Shown here in pieces: positions 1 through 12,813 of a stretch of DNA of 64,000 nt. The position numbers and the translations under genes were made by a program. The notes under the pieces were generated by a model. It was given only the letters and a program-made list of their open reading frames with translations, ran no database searches and was not told the DNA's origin. This DNA comes from Anomalospiza imberbis (Eukaryota; Chordata; Aves; Passeriformes; Viduidae), in contig NC_089684.1 of assembly GCF_031753505.1 (NCBI RefSeq), positions 32,751,701-32,815,700 on the forward strand, read 5' to 3'. How positions within the stretch are numbered: the stretch's first letter is position 1; each line of letters starts with the position of its first letter.

Positions 1-3000
1 CAAGGCTTTTCTTTGCACCTCAGTCTGCCCAAGATTTGGCTTTAAAATTAAGGCAAGTATTTACAAAAGATGTGGCAGTATTCAACTTCAAGGTGAATTA
101 TCAATGCTGAAGGATGTATTGACAGTCTTTTACTCTAGGTATTCTAATACAGAACAGAAGACTGACTGAAGAAGAATATACTATAGCTAAAAACATCCGA
201 ACACATCTACATGCACATATAAATGTTCACACATCTTAAAAATAAGGCTAAGGCATGAATTTAAGTATATCTTGCCAATCAAGTTTTATTTATATAACAA
301 ATCAAAACATTGCTTGGAGTTAAGAGAGAACCTCCGTATTTTATACAAGCTAAATGTCAGGCCTTACCGTCAGCATTAAAGACTACATCAGATGAAAAGA
401 CTCAAAGTGACAAGTTAGGCATGGAAATTTATCTAACATGTTACAAAGACATGTATTTATGCTATACTAATTTCAATTAAATTGTAGTACTTCATTCCAA
501 ATACCTAAAAGGCCTTGTTAAGCATACATTGAAGGCATTTTTAATTGCAAGTTAGCTCCATAAACATGCAAAACCCCAGCTAATGAGGTAAAGAGTACAG
601 CTGATATATAATGCACTCCCACTGCAGCGCTTACTTTTAATTACCTGGTGTTAACCATAAGCTGAAGATCTTCAACATTCAATTTATTTAATCACATCTT
701 TTGTTGACAGTAATACAACTACACACTGAAAGTATTCCCTTAATAGCTTTAAAATATTCATTTTCTAAATAAAGTAACTCAGCAACTTGACCTAAATTCA
801 GGTGTGAGAACAACCAAAGAAGTTCTTTCAAATATTTTTAAAACAGTTCTTTCTGGAATGAGGAAAGGAGAAGTGTAATTGACTCCCTTCTTCAGTCACA
901 GGATATCAAAGTATGTCACGGAAGCTAGACCATGTTACTGATTAAGTCAGCCCTCCTCAATGGCCAGAGTAGGCAGGCACCATACTTGGAGGCAGTACAT
1001 GTCAGATCATTATAAGGGTGACCGCTAATGTTAACTAGTCACTAAAAAAGTAGAAGCAACAACACCTGAGCCCCAAATCAAGATATTGTGCCTAAACCAT
1101 GAATTCTGCTCATATGTTCATGTCTGTTTCCCTGAAACATGAACAATGGGCTAATAAATAGGTCATATATTTAGAGTGCTTTTTAAATTACTGTCACATT
1201 ATCAATTAATTTTGCACAGGTATAAAAAGGAAGTCTCTCACTCAAGGTACTGTGACATTCACTGCCTGGAAATTGCTCCTACTATTCCATAACACACATT
1301 CAAACACCTGGAAGGGGTTAGGAAATTAATACAAGTTTACAAAGTACAAATGCATCCACGTACAGTAAAATTTGGGACATTTTTCCAATCTTCACAATTC
1401 AGCACTGAAGCCCAAGTGTATTCCTTTAGAGATTTTAAGTCCTTTAACTGTACAGATATCCAACTCAAGAAATACTAATCAATAATATTAAACCCAAAAA
1501 TGTATAACTTCTCATTATAAATATATGTCTATTCAGGTGGTCTCCATAAGACCTTGGTGCATGATCTGGAAAAATTTCTTTGCACACCAAGTTACAGAAA
1601 TAATCATCCATTTGCTGCTAACTAATACAGACACAATTATATTGGATGTAATACATTGGATTTGGGAGAATGTTTTGTGACAAATTTCAGTGCACATATA
1701 GATGGAAGTTGTGCACACATAGGTTGTGTCTGTTCAAAAACATGTATTTCATGTAAATAATTATTTAATTGAAAAACATCAAATTACCTTGAGGGCAAAA
1801 CCAAGTCCTGTAGAGAAGCTTTCTGTTTCTAGGGCTAATAGTCAATCAGAATTCTCTCAAATACATCAAATCATTATGGGTATGTCCTCTGCCTATAAAT
1901 ATTCTGGTTTTACCCTCTGATTCTACTAAGAGCCCCAGGAACTACAAAACAGTTGGTATTTAAGTCATAAAGAACATGCCAGAATCACACCTTAAAATAC
2001 ATACGTGGCAGAATTTTGACCAAATTCAATATTAGAAAAGACCTATTACAGATGAAAAATCAAGAAATGAACATGCTGGAAGCATCGAGAAGGCATTTTA
2101 GCAGCTCCTCACAGGACAAGTGACAGCTCTGGAACTACACAGGAGCAAGGAAGGCCGTGTGCAGACAGAGCTGTTACCTCAACAGTGCTCATCTGCAGCC
2201 AGTTATGAGGGCAGGCAAAAGAAATCCCAATTCCAAGAGCCTTCTGGCACAACACTACAGTTTATCATTCCTTCCTGTAAACTTCTACTGACCTTCAGTA
2301 TGCTTAAGTGGAGCTGCACTGAGGGAGTAGTTTCAGCAAGTTGTCAGCGTCTCTACAGCTACCCAAGGAGAGGTGCATTCAAGCAAAGGAATTAAGACTT
2401 TTTTGAGGTTTTCCCCTGACCAGAACAGTCCCTTCTGCCTTTTCAGATCTTTTGTCTTATCTCCTCACCTTCCAAACTGTACAAGTTCGGGAATACACAT
2501 ATAGCTGCTACTCTAACCTTCAGGAACTTACTTTACATGAAGTATATAAAAAAGGAACTATATTCTAACACTCACTTCCAGTATAATTTTCAGCATCTAC
2601 CAATGGCATTCACTACAAGGAAGATACACAGATTACCAGCACCAGAAATCTGGCACTTATTCTATTCACAGCTGTAAAGTTGAGCTGCTGTTTTTATTTT
2701 TTTTTTAATCACCCAGTATCATTCCTTTTGCTTTGATTCAAGGAATAAAAATGAATAACTACAGTTTTCAGACTTTGAAATACAAGAGAACATGCTACCT
2801 TACAAACAGGACACAGGGAAGTGCCTGAGTATTCCAGTGTCATCACATGCTTCAAACAGGAGACACCAACTCTCAGAAATTTTTTGAGAGATACACGTTG
2901 TTCACTATATCCTACTGAAACAGAAGTTCTAGCTTTCAGTTAAAGAGTAAGACTTCAACAAATCTACTTCACAAATTCATCATCAAAAAGGTCCTGTTGG

Positions 3001-6000
3001 ACCTTGTACCCTTGAAAGAAAAGAGAGGCATCTCACCATAGAGCTCAGACTACTTCTGAACAGAATTTATTTTAGATAGTGATCAGGAACAGTCAACTTA
3101 AATTATTGCTGGTTTTGAGCCAAAATAAAATAAACAGTATGTCTGGTGAGGAAAGAAGGTCCCTTCCAAGAGCTGTGTCAATTTGATGTACTCAGCCAAA
3201 AGAAGTGCTGGATATTGTTTAAAAGCATGATGCAAGAAAACCCCAAATTGTGAATGTTCCTGGTCTTCTGGTCAGTTGCCATGGCCTTCTGATGCAAAAA
3301 TCCTTGAAGGAGGTCAAGAACCACAAAACAAAACGCCCAAGTATCCCGACACACTGACTTTCTAGCTGTGCACTGCTGCAGTACTGGTAATGTAACAATT
3401 ATTGCCATGGATGTCTTCCCTTTCAACAGGGCAACCGACCAATGTTACAGCTGCAGGATTTGTTTTAGGAGTTTCCACTTCCAGGCCTTCTTCAAAGGTA
3501 TGAAAGTACAGCTCAGCAATCACATACAGATATTCATATTTACCACATACTGGAAAAGCATACTAAGATTTTTGAAGGAAAAACATCGGTCATGTTTCTT
3601 TATTTGCATTCTGAAATTCCTACATTTTTTCCTTCCTTGATATTTGCTTTTAATATTTAGGTGGAATTACAAATATGTTCCAAAGAAATATTTTTCTATT
3701 AGCTACCAGTGTTCCTTTGTGTTCTTCTTTTGAAAGATGATTCAAATGCTAATATAAGAAAAATGAATGCAACTGGCATAAAGAATAAGAGACAGTGGAA
3801 AATTGAGTTTAAATATTGTAGCAAATAAACTACATAGAAAACATAAAGTGTTCAGCATATTATTAAATCAAGTAAATTTGCCAGAACTGTCTTAAAAATT
3901 AATGTGCTTTCAACTCCCCTTAAATAATAGAGCACTTGCTTTTAAAGAGTACAGAGATAAGACAGTCCTTTTTCTGTAGCTAAAATGATAAGTGTTTTCT
4001 GAAAAAGTATTGCTACATATATGAATAAAATATTAATCAACAAGCTGCTTTGTATTCTATTTCCTCAGATCTACAAAAATAATATATTTTACAAAACATC
4101 TGTAATCATGATTAATTTTATCAGAATATATACATTAAGCAACCTCACGCAGGGGCAAAGAGGCATCATGTGGAAAAAAAGCATCAAAACATTTTACTCC
4201 TTAACATTCACATCAATTAAATTATATTTCTGTGTTACACTTGTATATTAAAACATCCATTATATTTCAACTACAGGATAAATAAAATTTTAAAACTGCA
4301 CAAAAAATATGCTTCAGGTATCTTGCAAGGAGACCTCAAGCAACACACTAAGAACAACACTTGAGCTGCCTCATTTACATGACTATATAAGATGTTTGCC
4401 TGTTTTCATTTTAAATCAAATATTTAAGGTTTAAAATAAGAATTTACAGCAGGGGAACTGATAAACATAGGCCATGCATAGTGAGAACCAGCCACCATAA
4501 ATACATCTTAGCCAGAAGGTCAGTGTGTTATTAGTCCCAATTATGCTGAAGTGTAAGAAGTCTTCGTGTTGCAGACAATTATTCACTGCTGAATGAGCAC
4601 AGACCACTGGGCTGAACACTGACTTCCATCACAGACAAAGGCTTATACAATCATGATCTATTCTGCCAAATTCCATAAGGATTTACTTATTGAACCCTTC
4701 CCTGGTTTCAGTTCACTGATCTTTCTGTTTCAAAATAAAGATAGAAAATATCTACATCGCCTAAAATTTTAGCATGTTCCCAAGTATTTACTTTTCATTA
4801 AGTTGGCAAGTCTCCATTTCATTTTAAATATATTTCAAGTATACAAATTTTCCTTGGGTGCAAGTCAAATATTCCTAATACAACATGAGGCAGCCCAAAC
4901 TGATGACCTCACTGTAATTTAAAAATATTTACATGAGCTCTGATTCCTCCTAACATAAAAGAATTTATACAAATTTAATTCTCTTTTTTTTAGCACTGAA
5001 AAGCAATGGAGGTGACAGTTTGTCTGTACCCCTACAGGATAATGGTTTTCATTCAAAACCAAAAGAAAACAGCCTTGTTCCAGGCTACCAAAACGATGGC
5101 CACTGCAACACTCCTGTGCAAGAGGCAAAAGATCAATAAAAAGGATCAGAGACTTACTTTTACCTCTATTTTGTGAGCCTGGAAGGCAGCCTGCCATGTC
5201 AGTGTCCTTCTATGGACTCTGCTGTCTGTGGATAATACCATTGTCTTATGTCTCCCTTGAAATATCCAAGGAGAAAGGAAGAATAAGAGACTCTCAAAAC
5301 CATGAGAGATCAGAGGATGTGGGGAGGGAAAGAGAAGATATGATAGAAAGAATACAATCCATTTTCTAAGAGAACTTTAAAATCAGCTTGGCAGGGAGAA
5401 GACTTCAAATGGTTTGCCTCTTTGGTCCCTGCAGAATGCAAATTGTTGGTGTGCTGAAAAAGCTGAGCTTTCCATCACAGGACATGTGCCTTTATCTAAA
5501 GATTCCCCATTCTCATATTCTGTCTCTACCAACAATTGGCAGATTTAATGTTGTCTAAAAATAGTTTATTCTTTTTGCATTTAAGGCCCAAATCAATGAT
5601 GTCTAAGATGTATCCATTCCACATAAAAAGGGACTTGGATGAAATTTAACTGAAATTACCACAACCAACTACTACTAAGGCATATGCACACCACTGACTG
5701 ACAAATGAGTAAACACTGGCTAAGCCAAACTAAGCAGCTTACAGACAAAGTTCCAAAAAGATAAACAAGGTTATTAACATATCTGTTCGGCAAGTTGCAG
5801 CATAGCTGCCGTTTTAAGCTCTATGGTACAAGATCATGATTTAAGAACCTATATTCCTCTGAACCCTCAGCAACAGCCTCCCATAATGACAAGGTTATTA
5901 TATGTTTCCACAAAGAGCAGCAGAAGCCAGGAGAGACCGAGGTTTTATTTTAAAGCATACAGTAAAAATGGCAAGTGATAGGTTATGGGTTTTATTAGAC

Positions 6001-9000
6001 TAATAGAAGAGAAATGTCACCTCTCTTTTTATCCCAAGCTTTGGTTATTTTTTATTTCCATTTTATTTGAAATTGCTTGCATTAGTCCCCTCCTCTTTTC
6101 CCAAACGATTACTACTAAATAAGAAAACTGCTGCTTTAGGACGCACTGAAATCGGAACATTAATTCATGTCCCTGTGGATCTTGGGAAAAAGCCAATGCA
6201 AGTCTTGAACTTTATCATGATAAACCCCTGGCACCCAATAATCACAAGATTGTATCTTCCCATAAGATATGGAGTGGATTTTTGGCATGGGAATGAACAC
6301 ATACACCTAGCTGTTTCCAAAGGCTTGCAACCTGGCAGCCTTTCAGTAAGGTTTCACTCACATAGCTGTTACTGTATACTCTCCAGCTATGGCTGGGAAG
6401 TTGATAATCCTTAAGATATGAGGAGAGTTTTGATTTCTGACACAGCATTCCTGAGATAAATGCAGGATCAGAGAGATGCTTTGAAATTCCCAGAGATACC
6501 GCACTGGTAAACTGCTACATGGGAACAACTTTTACCAAAGTGCCTTTAAAAAAAACAAAAACCACAAAAAAAACCTCACAGAATTTTTGTTTGCCGTCAA
6601 ACAATAAATTAAATGTAAACCAGACACAGAAGAGAGTATCCCAAAGTCTGTTTTCTCAAAAAATAAATTTCACAATGTAACTTAGTACTTTTACCTACCA
6701 GAGAGATGAGATCTATTATTTCCAACTCCCAGTTTTTTATAAAAAGTGTTCGTTTTTTTATCCCTGGCACAATTCCTTCCTGCTGTGCTACCTAGGTGTC
6801 ATTTCAGAGCATAAACTTGTATTTTAAGCAGCCTCACTACATAGAGTCACCTTCAAGTGGCCATGAAACTTGCCTGTCCATTTAACTTTTAATGTTTCAC
6901 ACACAGTTATTTTCTCTTTTTAACTTCAGCTAGTCAGCAACATGATGACAAAATATTTTATACTACTTCATGACTTTTTCCTCTCCTACTTATTAAGTAT
7001 TTAGCCCCTCCTAACTAAACAAAAAATCCTTGGAAAGTAATGCCCACAAGTTATCACTGTGGAGCAATCCAGACAGCTACAAAAACCCTACAAAACTCTG
7101 CTCTTCTCTTCAGAAGCACAGTGCTGTCCACCGCTTCAACCCATGCATCCTCTTCATTCCCCTGTATACATTCCTTCATCAGACCACCTTGTTTTGAATA
7201 GCAAGGCAGCAATTTGGCATCAAGGTGAAGTGAAAGAATTTTAAGAGTTGTTACAAATGGCTGGCACTTAGGAGGTGGGAGCAGAAGTGTCCATTGGGCA
7301 GTGGAAAAGTAAAAGGGCAGAACAGCAAGTAATTCAACTTTTCAGTAACTCGCTTTATAAAACACACCACAACTTAAGGGGTTTTTTTGGTTGTTTTTTG
7401 AATGACTTTGTAACTGTACAGGAAGAACACAGAACTGCAAGTGACAGAAGGGCTGCTATCAATGCCCAGTATTTTATTAGTGTACATGTTATCAAATTAA
7501 ATTGTACAGCTTCCTCTGATATGGTTTCGTAGGTGTAATCCACCTATGTCAGCCATCAGGGCTGCAAGTGCCCAATAACTTCCTGTCTAGTTAACCTCCT
7601 GTACACCAATTCAAATCAGCACAAGCACCAGAAACCTTTGGTGTCCACAATAGCTAAAAAATAATTCATAAATGCAATAGTCACTTCTGTACCAGATTTC
7701 CAGACAAATGTTATCTGCATGGCTGGAATCACACAGCAATTAATACTAGGAATTTTACAAGAAAAAAGTGCTATCACGGACTAAAACATTTTGTTATTTG
7801 ACATCAACTACCCACTTGTAGCAAAGAGCAATGAGAGGCCTCGAAGGGGAAGTGCCAAAAGAACTTGGGCAGCAGTGGGGAGAGAGGTGTGGCAAGTTCT
7901 AATCAGTGTCCCCCTCCTACTAATTTCCCCCTCTGTCTCCATCCTCCTCCTGGCTCCCAGAAAAATTCCTCCTGTTCAGCATCACAAGGAGAACACAGTA
8001 TTTACTTTGAGACAAGAGCAAGGGCCCAAATGCTGGCACACCCCATCTGTGTCTCATCTGGCCAGACACCACTGTCTCTTCCCCCCGCAGTGATAGGGCA
8101 ACCAGTGAGAGTGGAGCAGACAGGCAGTGACAGCAGCACCCACACCCCTGGCACCACTGCACTCCTCTCGTGGGCCAGCTGGTATTGTGAACAAGGCAGC
8201 CACAGACTGCAAAGACATCAGAGCCAGAGGAAGTTTAGGAATCGACAGAGGATCAGATACTGCTACAGTAACAAGGGATCCCCTTGCACCAGACTGACTG
8301 CAGGATTTCTAGAAATAACCAAGGCCTTCCTAGAGGCAGGAATGCAAGTGTTACAGGAGTCTTTCTTTTTTTTTTTTTTTTTGTTTTTTTTGTTTTCTTT
8401 GCAGTTTTTGGGAATCCTGAAGAGGTAAAAGGCACTAAGTCCAGTAAAAGCAGCTTGGTTTACTATGCTTGGGAAAAGATAAGAAGCTAATGAGACTGAG
8501 ACACAAGGGACACCAAAATTATTACCAGGAAAGAGTGACTTCATTCTAAAAAGAAAAAGCAGGAATTCTCCTTTTTGAATCCACTACAGCATTTGTGTAT
8601 TACGAAATGCAGAAATTTATTAGAATGAAACAAAAAGCTGTTACAACAAAGCAAATCTAGCAGCTTAGAGATAATATCTGCCCAACGAATAATGAAAAGA
8701 GTTAAAGTAGGCCTTTGGCACCAGAAGGCAGAAGACACATCTATTTTCCTAAGTGAATATGGGAATATTCTCTAGGCAGAAGGACACCTAGATGATTATT
8801 CCATTGCTTTTGAACCATTTGTAACTATTAGTAAGCCGGTACTCTTTTGCAGGCCCACAATTACAGAGACTAGATACAACACTGTGATGAATACACCTGC
8901 TAATCTACATATCATTAAGTTATTTAATGTCTGTTTTGTTTCTTGAGTCCTTTAAAGCCAACTAAATATGCACAGCAGTCCTCATCTGCCAGTGCTACAT

Positions 9001-9090
9001 TTAGTAGTTCTGATGAAGCGTGGGTTTTCCTGTTCTTTACAAATATCTTTAGTAAAATCACATTTTTAAGTATTTCAGATGTTACATTAC
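1..9090 (-). other. LRBA: LRBA intron, 5' part (9.1 kb)
   Basis: Intron following the last exon seen. I looked on the minus strand for the next exon (SVIVAAKKSAVSP in human) and did not find it. A less AT-rich patch at about 7860-8240 has overlapping plus-strand open frames without recognisable products. A T17 tract is at 8366-8382. Otherwise AT-rich with nothing recognised. Confidence 0.75.
8366..8400. repeat. T17 and T-rich tract
   Basis: T17 at 8366-8382 followed by TTTTTTTT blocks split by G. On the minus strand this is a poly(A)-like tract, compatible with a decayed retroposon tail, though no body was recognised. On the plus strand it ends TTTCTTTGCAG, mimicking a 3' splice site antisense to LRBA. 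Confidence 0.7.
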
Positions 9091-9529
9091 CTGTCAAAGG
9101 AATGGAATTGCACAGGCTGCTCAGCAGCTCCGTCACCAAGAACTCCAAGGAAGGCTGGTGGCAGAAGAGCAGCATCCACTGCAGTCCCATCAGCTGGTGT
9201 GCTCACCAGGCTTCTCAAGATGTCCTTCACATTGACATTTTTTGCAGCTGGCACAGAAGCCACAGGTTTACTCTCTTCCGTTCCTGTCTCACTTCTGCCC
9301 TCCTGAGACTTATTGACTTCTAATGAAAGTGTGCACAGGACTTCACTGACTGCATCTGGGCCTGCACTAATACTCAGAGGTCCTGCTTCAGCAGCAGCAC
9401 TCAAACTGTTGGATTGTGCTGGAGTTGCTTCCTCCCCAAGACCAGAATCCCTTCTTTGCACAGAGGCTGTATTTTCTGAATCTTCAGTAAAGGCTGAAGC
9501 ACCAAGAGCAGAAGATGGCTTTTCCACAA
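9091..9529 (-). CDS. LRBA: LRBA coding exon 28 of 28 in window
   Basis: 439 bp, enters in phase 1 and leaves in phase 2. It encodes a Ser/Ala/Glu-rich divergent linker starting VVEKPSSALGASAF and containing RRDSGLGEE. This is followed by the conserved SAGPDAVSEVLCTLSLEVNK and VNVKDILRSLV segments, ending EQPVQFHSFD plus two bases of Arg. Human has the same order with RRDSGIGEE and VNVKDILRSLVNIPADG. Acceptor GGTATGAACAG, donor ACAG/GTAATG. It is the last exon before the left edge; the next (human SVIVAAKKSA) is not in the window. Confidence 0.95.
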
Positions 9530-9667
9530 CTGTTCATACCAAAAGAACAGAAAACACATTTTAAGGTCATTATTAAAGGAGAAGTATTCACAACATTGGT
9601 CCTAAAGAAGACTTCTAAAGCATTTTAAGCAAAGTTATTTAATTTGGCAAAATAATTAACAGTTCAC

Positions 9668-9839
9668 CTGCAGCACGAGTCTCATTATTTTCATTTTCTG
9701 ATTCCTTGAGTGACTGGCTTTGGTTTGGTGGTCGTCTTTCATTCTGGGGTTCCAGTATATCTCTGTATTTCGAAACCATGAGCACAGAAATAAAATATAC
9801 AACAGCCAAAGCCAAAAACTGAGCCTGTTTACTATCCTC
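9668..9839 (-). CDS. LRBA: LRBA coding exon 27 of 28 in window
   Basis: 172 bp, enters in phase 0 and leaves in phase 1. It encodes EDSKQAQFLALAVVYFISVL, MVSKYRDILEPQNERRPPNQ and a polar tail ending NNETRAA. The FLALAVVYFISVLMV run is a hydrophobic segment of about 15 residues that prediction tools may call a membrane helix; in context it may instead be a buried helix of the central domain. Donor GCAG/GTGAAC, acceptor GCTTTTTACAG. Confidence 0.95.
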
Positions 9840-12263
9840 CTGTAAAAAGCAGACACACACAGATTTTTTTCATTACAATTTCAGCAGCATGTTTATTTTT
9901 TCCTAAAGTATGCCCAGCACTACCATAAACATACCAAGAGGGAGCTGATATGTCAGCAATGGAAGAACACTATTCTCTAGTCACAGTTTGTCTCACCTAT
10001 AAAGCTAAGGAATACAGCACTTGTATTCAAGTGGTACTAATACTTTCTTTTTTCATTTATTTGACAACTTTGGCTAAGGTTGTGTGTTTTGATTTCATCT
10101 TTGAAATTAATGTAGGCTCTAGGATCCCCTTTATTCACAGGTGTTTCTTCTGTTAGATTTCCTCAAAAATGCCAAGACATTAACTGCATTTGCAAGGCAA
10201 GCATACTCTACATAACTGGAACAAATTAATGAAGGAAAAGGAGCAAATTCCAAAACAAGTGTTAAGGTTTTATTTCATTATCAGATAGTCTAGATGGATG
10301 TAATCTACCACGTATAATTTAAATAAGAATTGACTAATATGCATTTGCATTACAGCTGTAACTTTATGAAGAGATTTTAGGAAAACCTTGAAAACTAATC
10401 TTAATATGAACTATGCCTAGTTCCTCCCCAGAGTACTCAGTTGCTCCTAGTGAAACAGAGGGAAAACTGGACATTAAGATTTAGCCTAAGCCTGTCTCTT
10501 TTGGCTGCCAAAGGAAAAAAAGCTTCATGCACTTTTGGGTCACAGGAGAATAGAGTATTTGGATCCTCACTGACTAATCAGTAAAAAATGAGTGTTTGGA
10601 GTTTTTCACCCCTCATTCACATCAGGGCTCAGGTAACATTCAATTTTGTTCTCTGAGCAGTTCAAGACACTAAGTTACACTATAAAGCTCATTTCATCAT
10701 GATTGTAGTGTCCATCAAAGCTCCTTATCCCTTGAAGGGCTCTTCAGTAAGTTTCTGGCAGATATGCAATATGAGTTTATGAGAAACTTTCTATTAAGAA
10801 CAGGTAACATAGGTGGATCCTATCTGTTGCACTGAAAAAACAACCTATCTTTCCCTTGGCTTGACTCAAAATCATAACTTTCAATAGAATAATCACAGTG
10901 TGAGACTGAGGAAAGCCAACTACATTGCTAAGGATTATAAAGAATTTTCTTTCAAGATGAATATTAAGACCATTTCTAACTGTACTTAATAAAGTGGTGA
11001 TCCAGTGAATTGGAACCAAACCTTCCTTATTTTTTCAGCTATGTGTGAAGAACTGCTTGAAATAAAGCTCATGTAACCCTGTAAGTACTGCTGCTGGTGG
11101 GTAAGTGGATTCCATCAGAGTTCCTGCTGTAGAACTCATAGATTCAAATTATGCCACTTCTGATTCTAAGTGCTGAATACAATGTAAGAAACTGCATGCA
11201 AATAAAACATTTAGACGAGAGTGTAAAAAGCTCAGACAAAAACTATTCCTAACCAGATCTTTCTAAGTCTATTTTTCCCACACAGCTCAACACCTTAGCC
11301 AAAAAGGAGAGTTATTGCACCATTTTATATTTATTGGGAAACAGAGAGCCTGATGGATTAGATATGCAAAAAAGCAGAGATTGTGTGTGGGTGTAGTTTT
11401 GGTAGTTTGTTTTAAAGAAAATGGTTCACAAAATGTGCTTGAAAGAATCCTTAGGGTTACTTTAATTGCCATCAGTATGGAAGAGTCACTTCCTGTTACT
11501 CTCTTGCACACTGATACTGACATAAGGGTTGAAAGAAGCTTGCTTCAATCAATAATTAAAGATAAAACTCAAAATCCTTCATTTTTCTGGACAGAAAAAA
11601 AAATGTCACTGTATAAATCATTACACTTACTAAATAGCCCAATTATTGTAAACTAAGTTGTGGTGTCCAGGCTTGTGGCCACCAATGACTCACAGCCATT
11701 ATAGCTGCTGTATTTGCTTACAGAGGTGTTTTTTTTTTAAGCAATCAATCTCAATTTCCTCACTATCAGCTATAAAGTTGCTGACACAGGGCAAAGACAT
11801 TTTTAGTCAATTCAAGACTAAAAACATATGCATACTTACAGCACAGGCACACAAATTGGTTCCTGTGAGGGGAAGTAAAGGAATTAGAAATGACCTCTAA
11901 TTTCTAATTAGCTAGAAGAATGTGACTTCTTCAAAATGGACAAACATGTTTATGATACATAAATAGCTTGTCTACGTACATATTTGTATTAAACACAACA
12001 TAATTAATATACAACAGGCAGAATTCCACATAATCAATTCTTAGGAACACAAAGAGCCAGATCAGGAGACAGTTGGGTTTCACCTCTCCCTCTTTCCAAT
12101 ACCAAACACTACAACAGCTGCAGAGTATTGTGAGTTCCTAATTGCTGTGAGCAGTTTTTCCTTTTTTTGCATATTCAATTGATCCAAACTCTCTAACACA
12201 GAGGAAGCGTTCAGCAGATACAAACAGAAATGCAGCTACAAAGAAAAAAAATTATTTACTTAC
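9840..12263 (-). other. LRBA: LRBA intron (2.4 kb)
   Basis: AT-rich intron. Short open frames on both strands have no recognisable product. No repeat family recognised. Confidence 0.8.
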
Positions 12264-12371
12264 TATATCTCTGAACACTACTGCTCGGAGGCGATTAATA
12301 TCCATATCCTGCAGCAGTCTGTCATGGTCCCGTATCGGAGAAATGCCACCAGTCACAATGTCCACTGGACT
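12264..12371 (-). CDS. LRBA: LRBA coding exon 26 of 28 in window
   Basis: 108 bp, 36 codons, phase 0 on both sides. It encodes SPVDIVTGGISPIRDHDRLL followed by QDMDINRLRAVVFRDI. Close to human SPVDIVTGGISPVRDLDRLL. Donor ATA/GTAAGT, acceptor TTTTTAATAG. Confidence 0.95.
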
Positions 12372-12685
12372 CTATTAAAAAAAAAAAACCAATAGTTTAA
12401 GATCCTGTGTTTAAAAGCATTCTACCAAAAATCATTAAGTGTGTATAATCATCCACTGTGTGTCATACTGTCATAACTAGAGCATAAAGATCAGATATGC
12501 ATTTCATCTTTAAAGGAGAAAAAATCTGGCCATTTCTTGTGACAGATTTAATTTCCAGTGTTTGTACAACCCCACTTCAGGTCTGTTAAAATATCAGTGG
12601 TGCAGGTACAAATTTAAAAACCTATCCCTCTGTACAGACTAATCATTATTGACTTCTGTGTTTCTGAATGTGGTCTAAAACTTGC
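12372..12685 (-). other. LRBA: LRBA GC-AG intron (314 bp)
   Basis: The donor reads AAAG/GCAAGTTTT and the acceptor TTTTTAATAG. No GT donor nearby gives the required phase and the conserved GKSAAK/SPVDIV junction. GC-AG introns make up around one percent of vertebrate introns and usually compensate with a strong flanking consensus, as seen here. Confidence 0.88.
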
Positions 12686-12813
12686 CTTTGCTGCAGACTT
12701 TCCTGATCCTGTAAAACCTTGCACTGCTTTTTGGTTCTTCCCAGTTTCTCCAGTGGGCTTCATCTGCGTATGCTGCTGACACTCCAAGCAATTTCTTACT
12801 GCTACTGCACATA
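12686..12813 (-). CDS. LRBA: LRBA coding exon 25 of 28 in window, ends in a GC donor
   Basis: 128 bp, enters in phase 1 and leaves in phase 0. It encodes VCAVAVRNCLECQQHTQMKP, then TGETGKNQKAVQGFTGSGKS and AAK. The first third and the closing GKSAAK match human; the middle differs strongly from human TRGDKALKPMHSLIPL. The donor is AAG/GCAAGT, a non-canonical GC-AG intron with an otherwise ideal consensus. Frame into the next exon requires this site. Acceptor TTTTCCCCTCAAG. Confidence 0.92.

Noticed and set aside
7791..8428. Overlapping plus-strand open frames of 100 and 187 codons
   Set aside because: They lie in a slightly GC-richer intron patch, include poly-Phe from the T tract, and match nothing I know.
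8943..9564. Plus-strand frames over 8943-9564
   Set aside because: Antisense shadows of the last LRBA exon, which has conserved splice sites and protein similarity on the minus strand.
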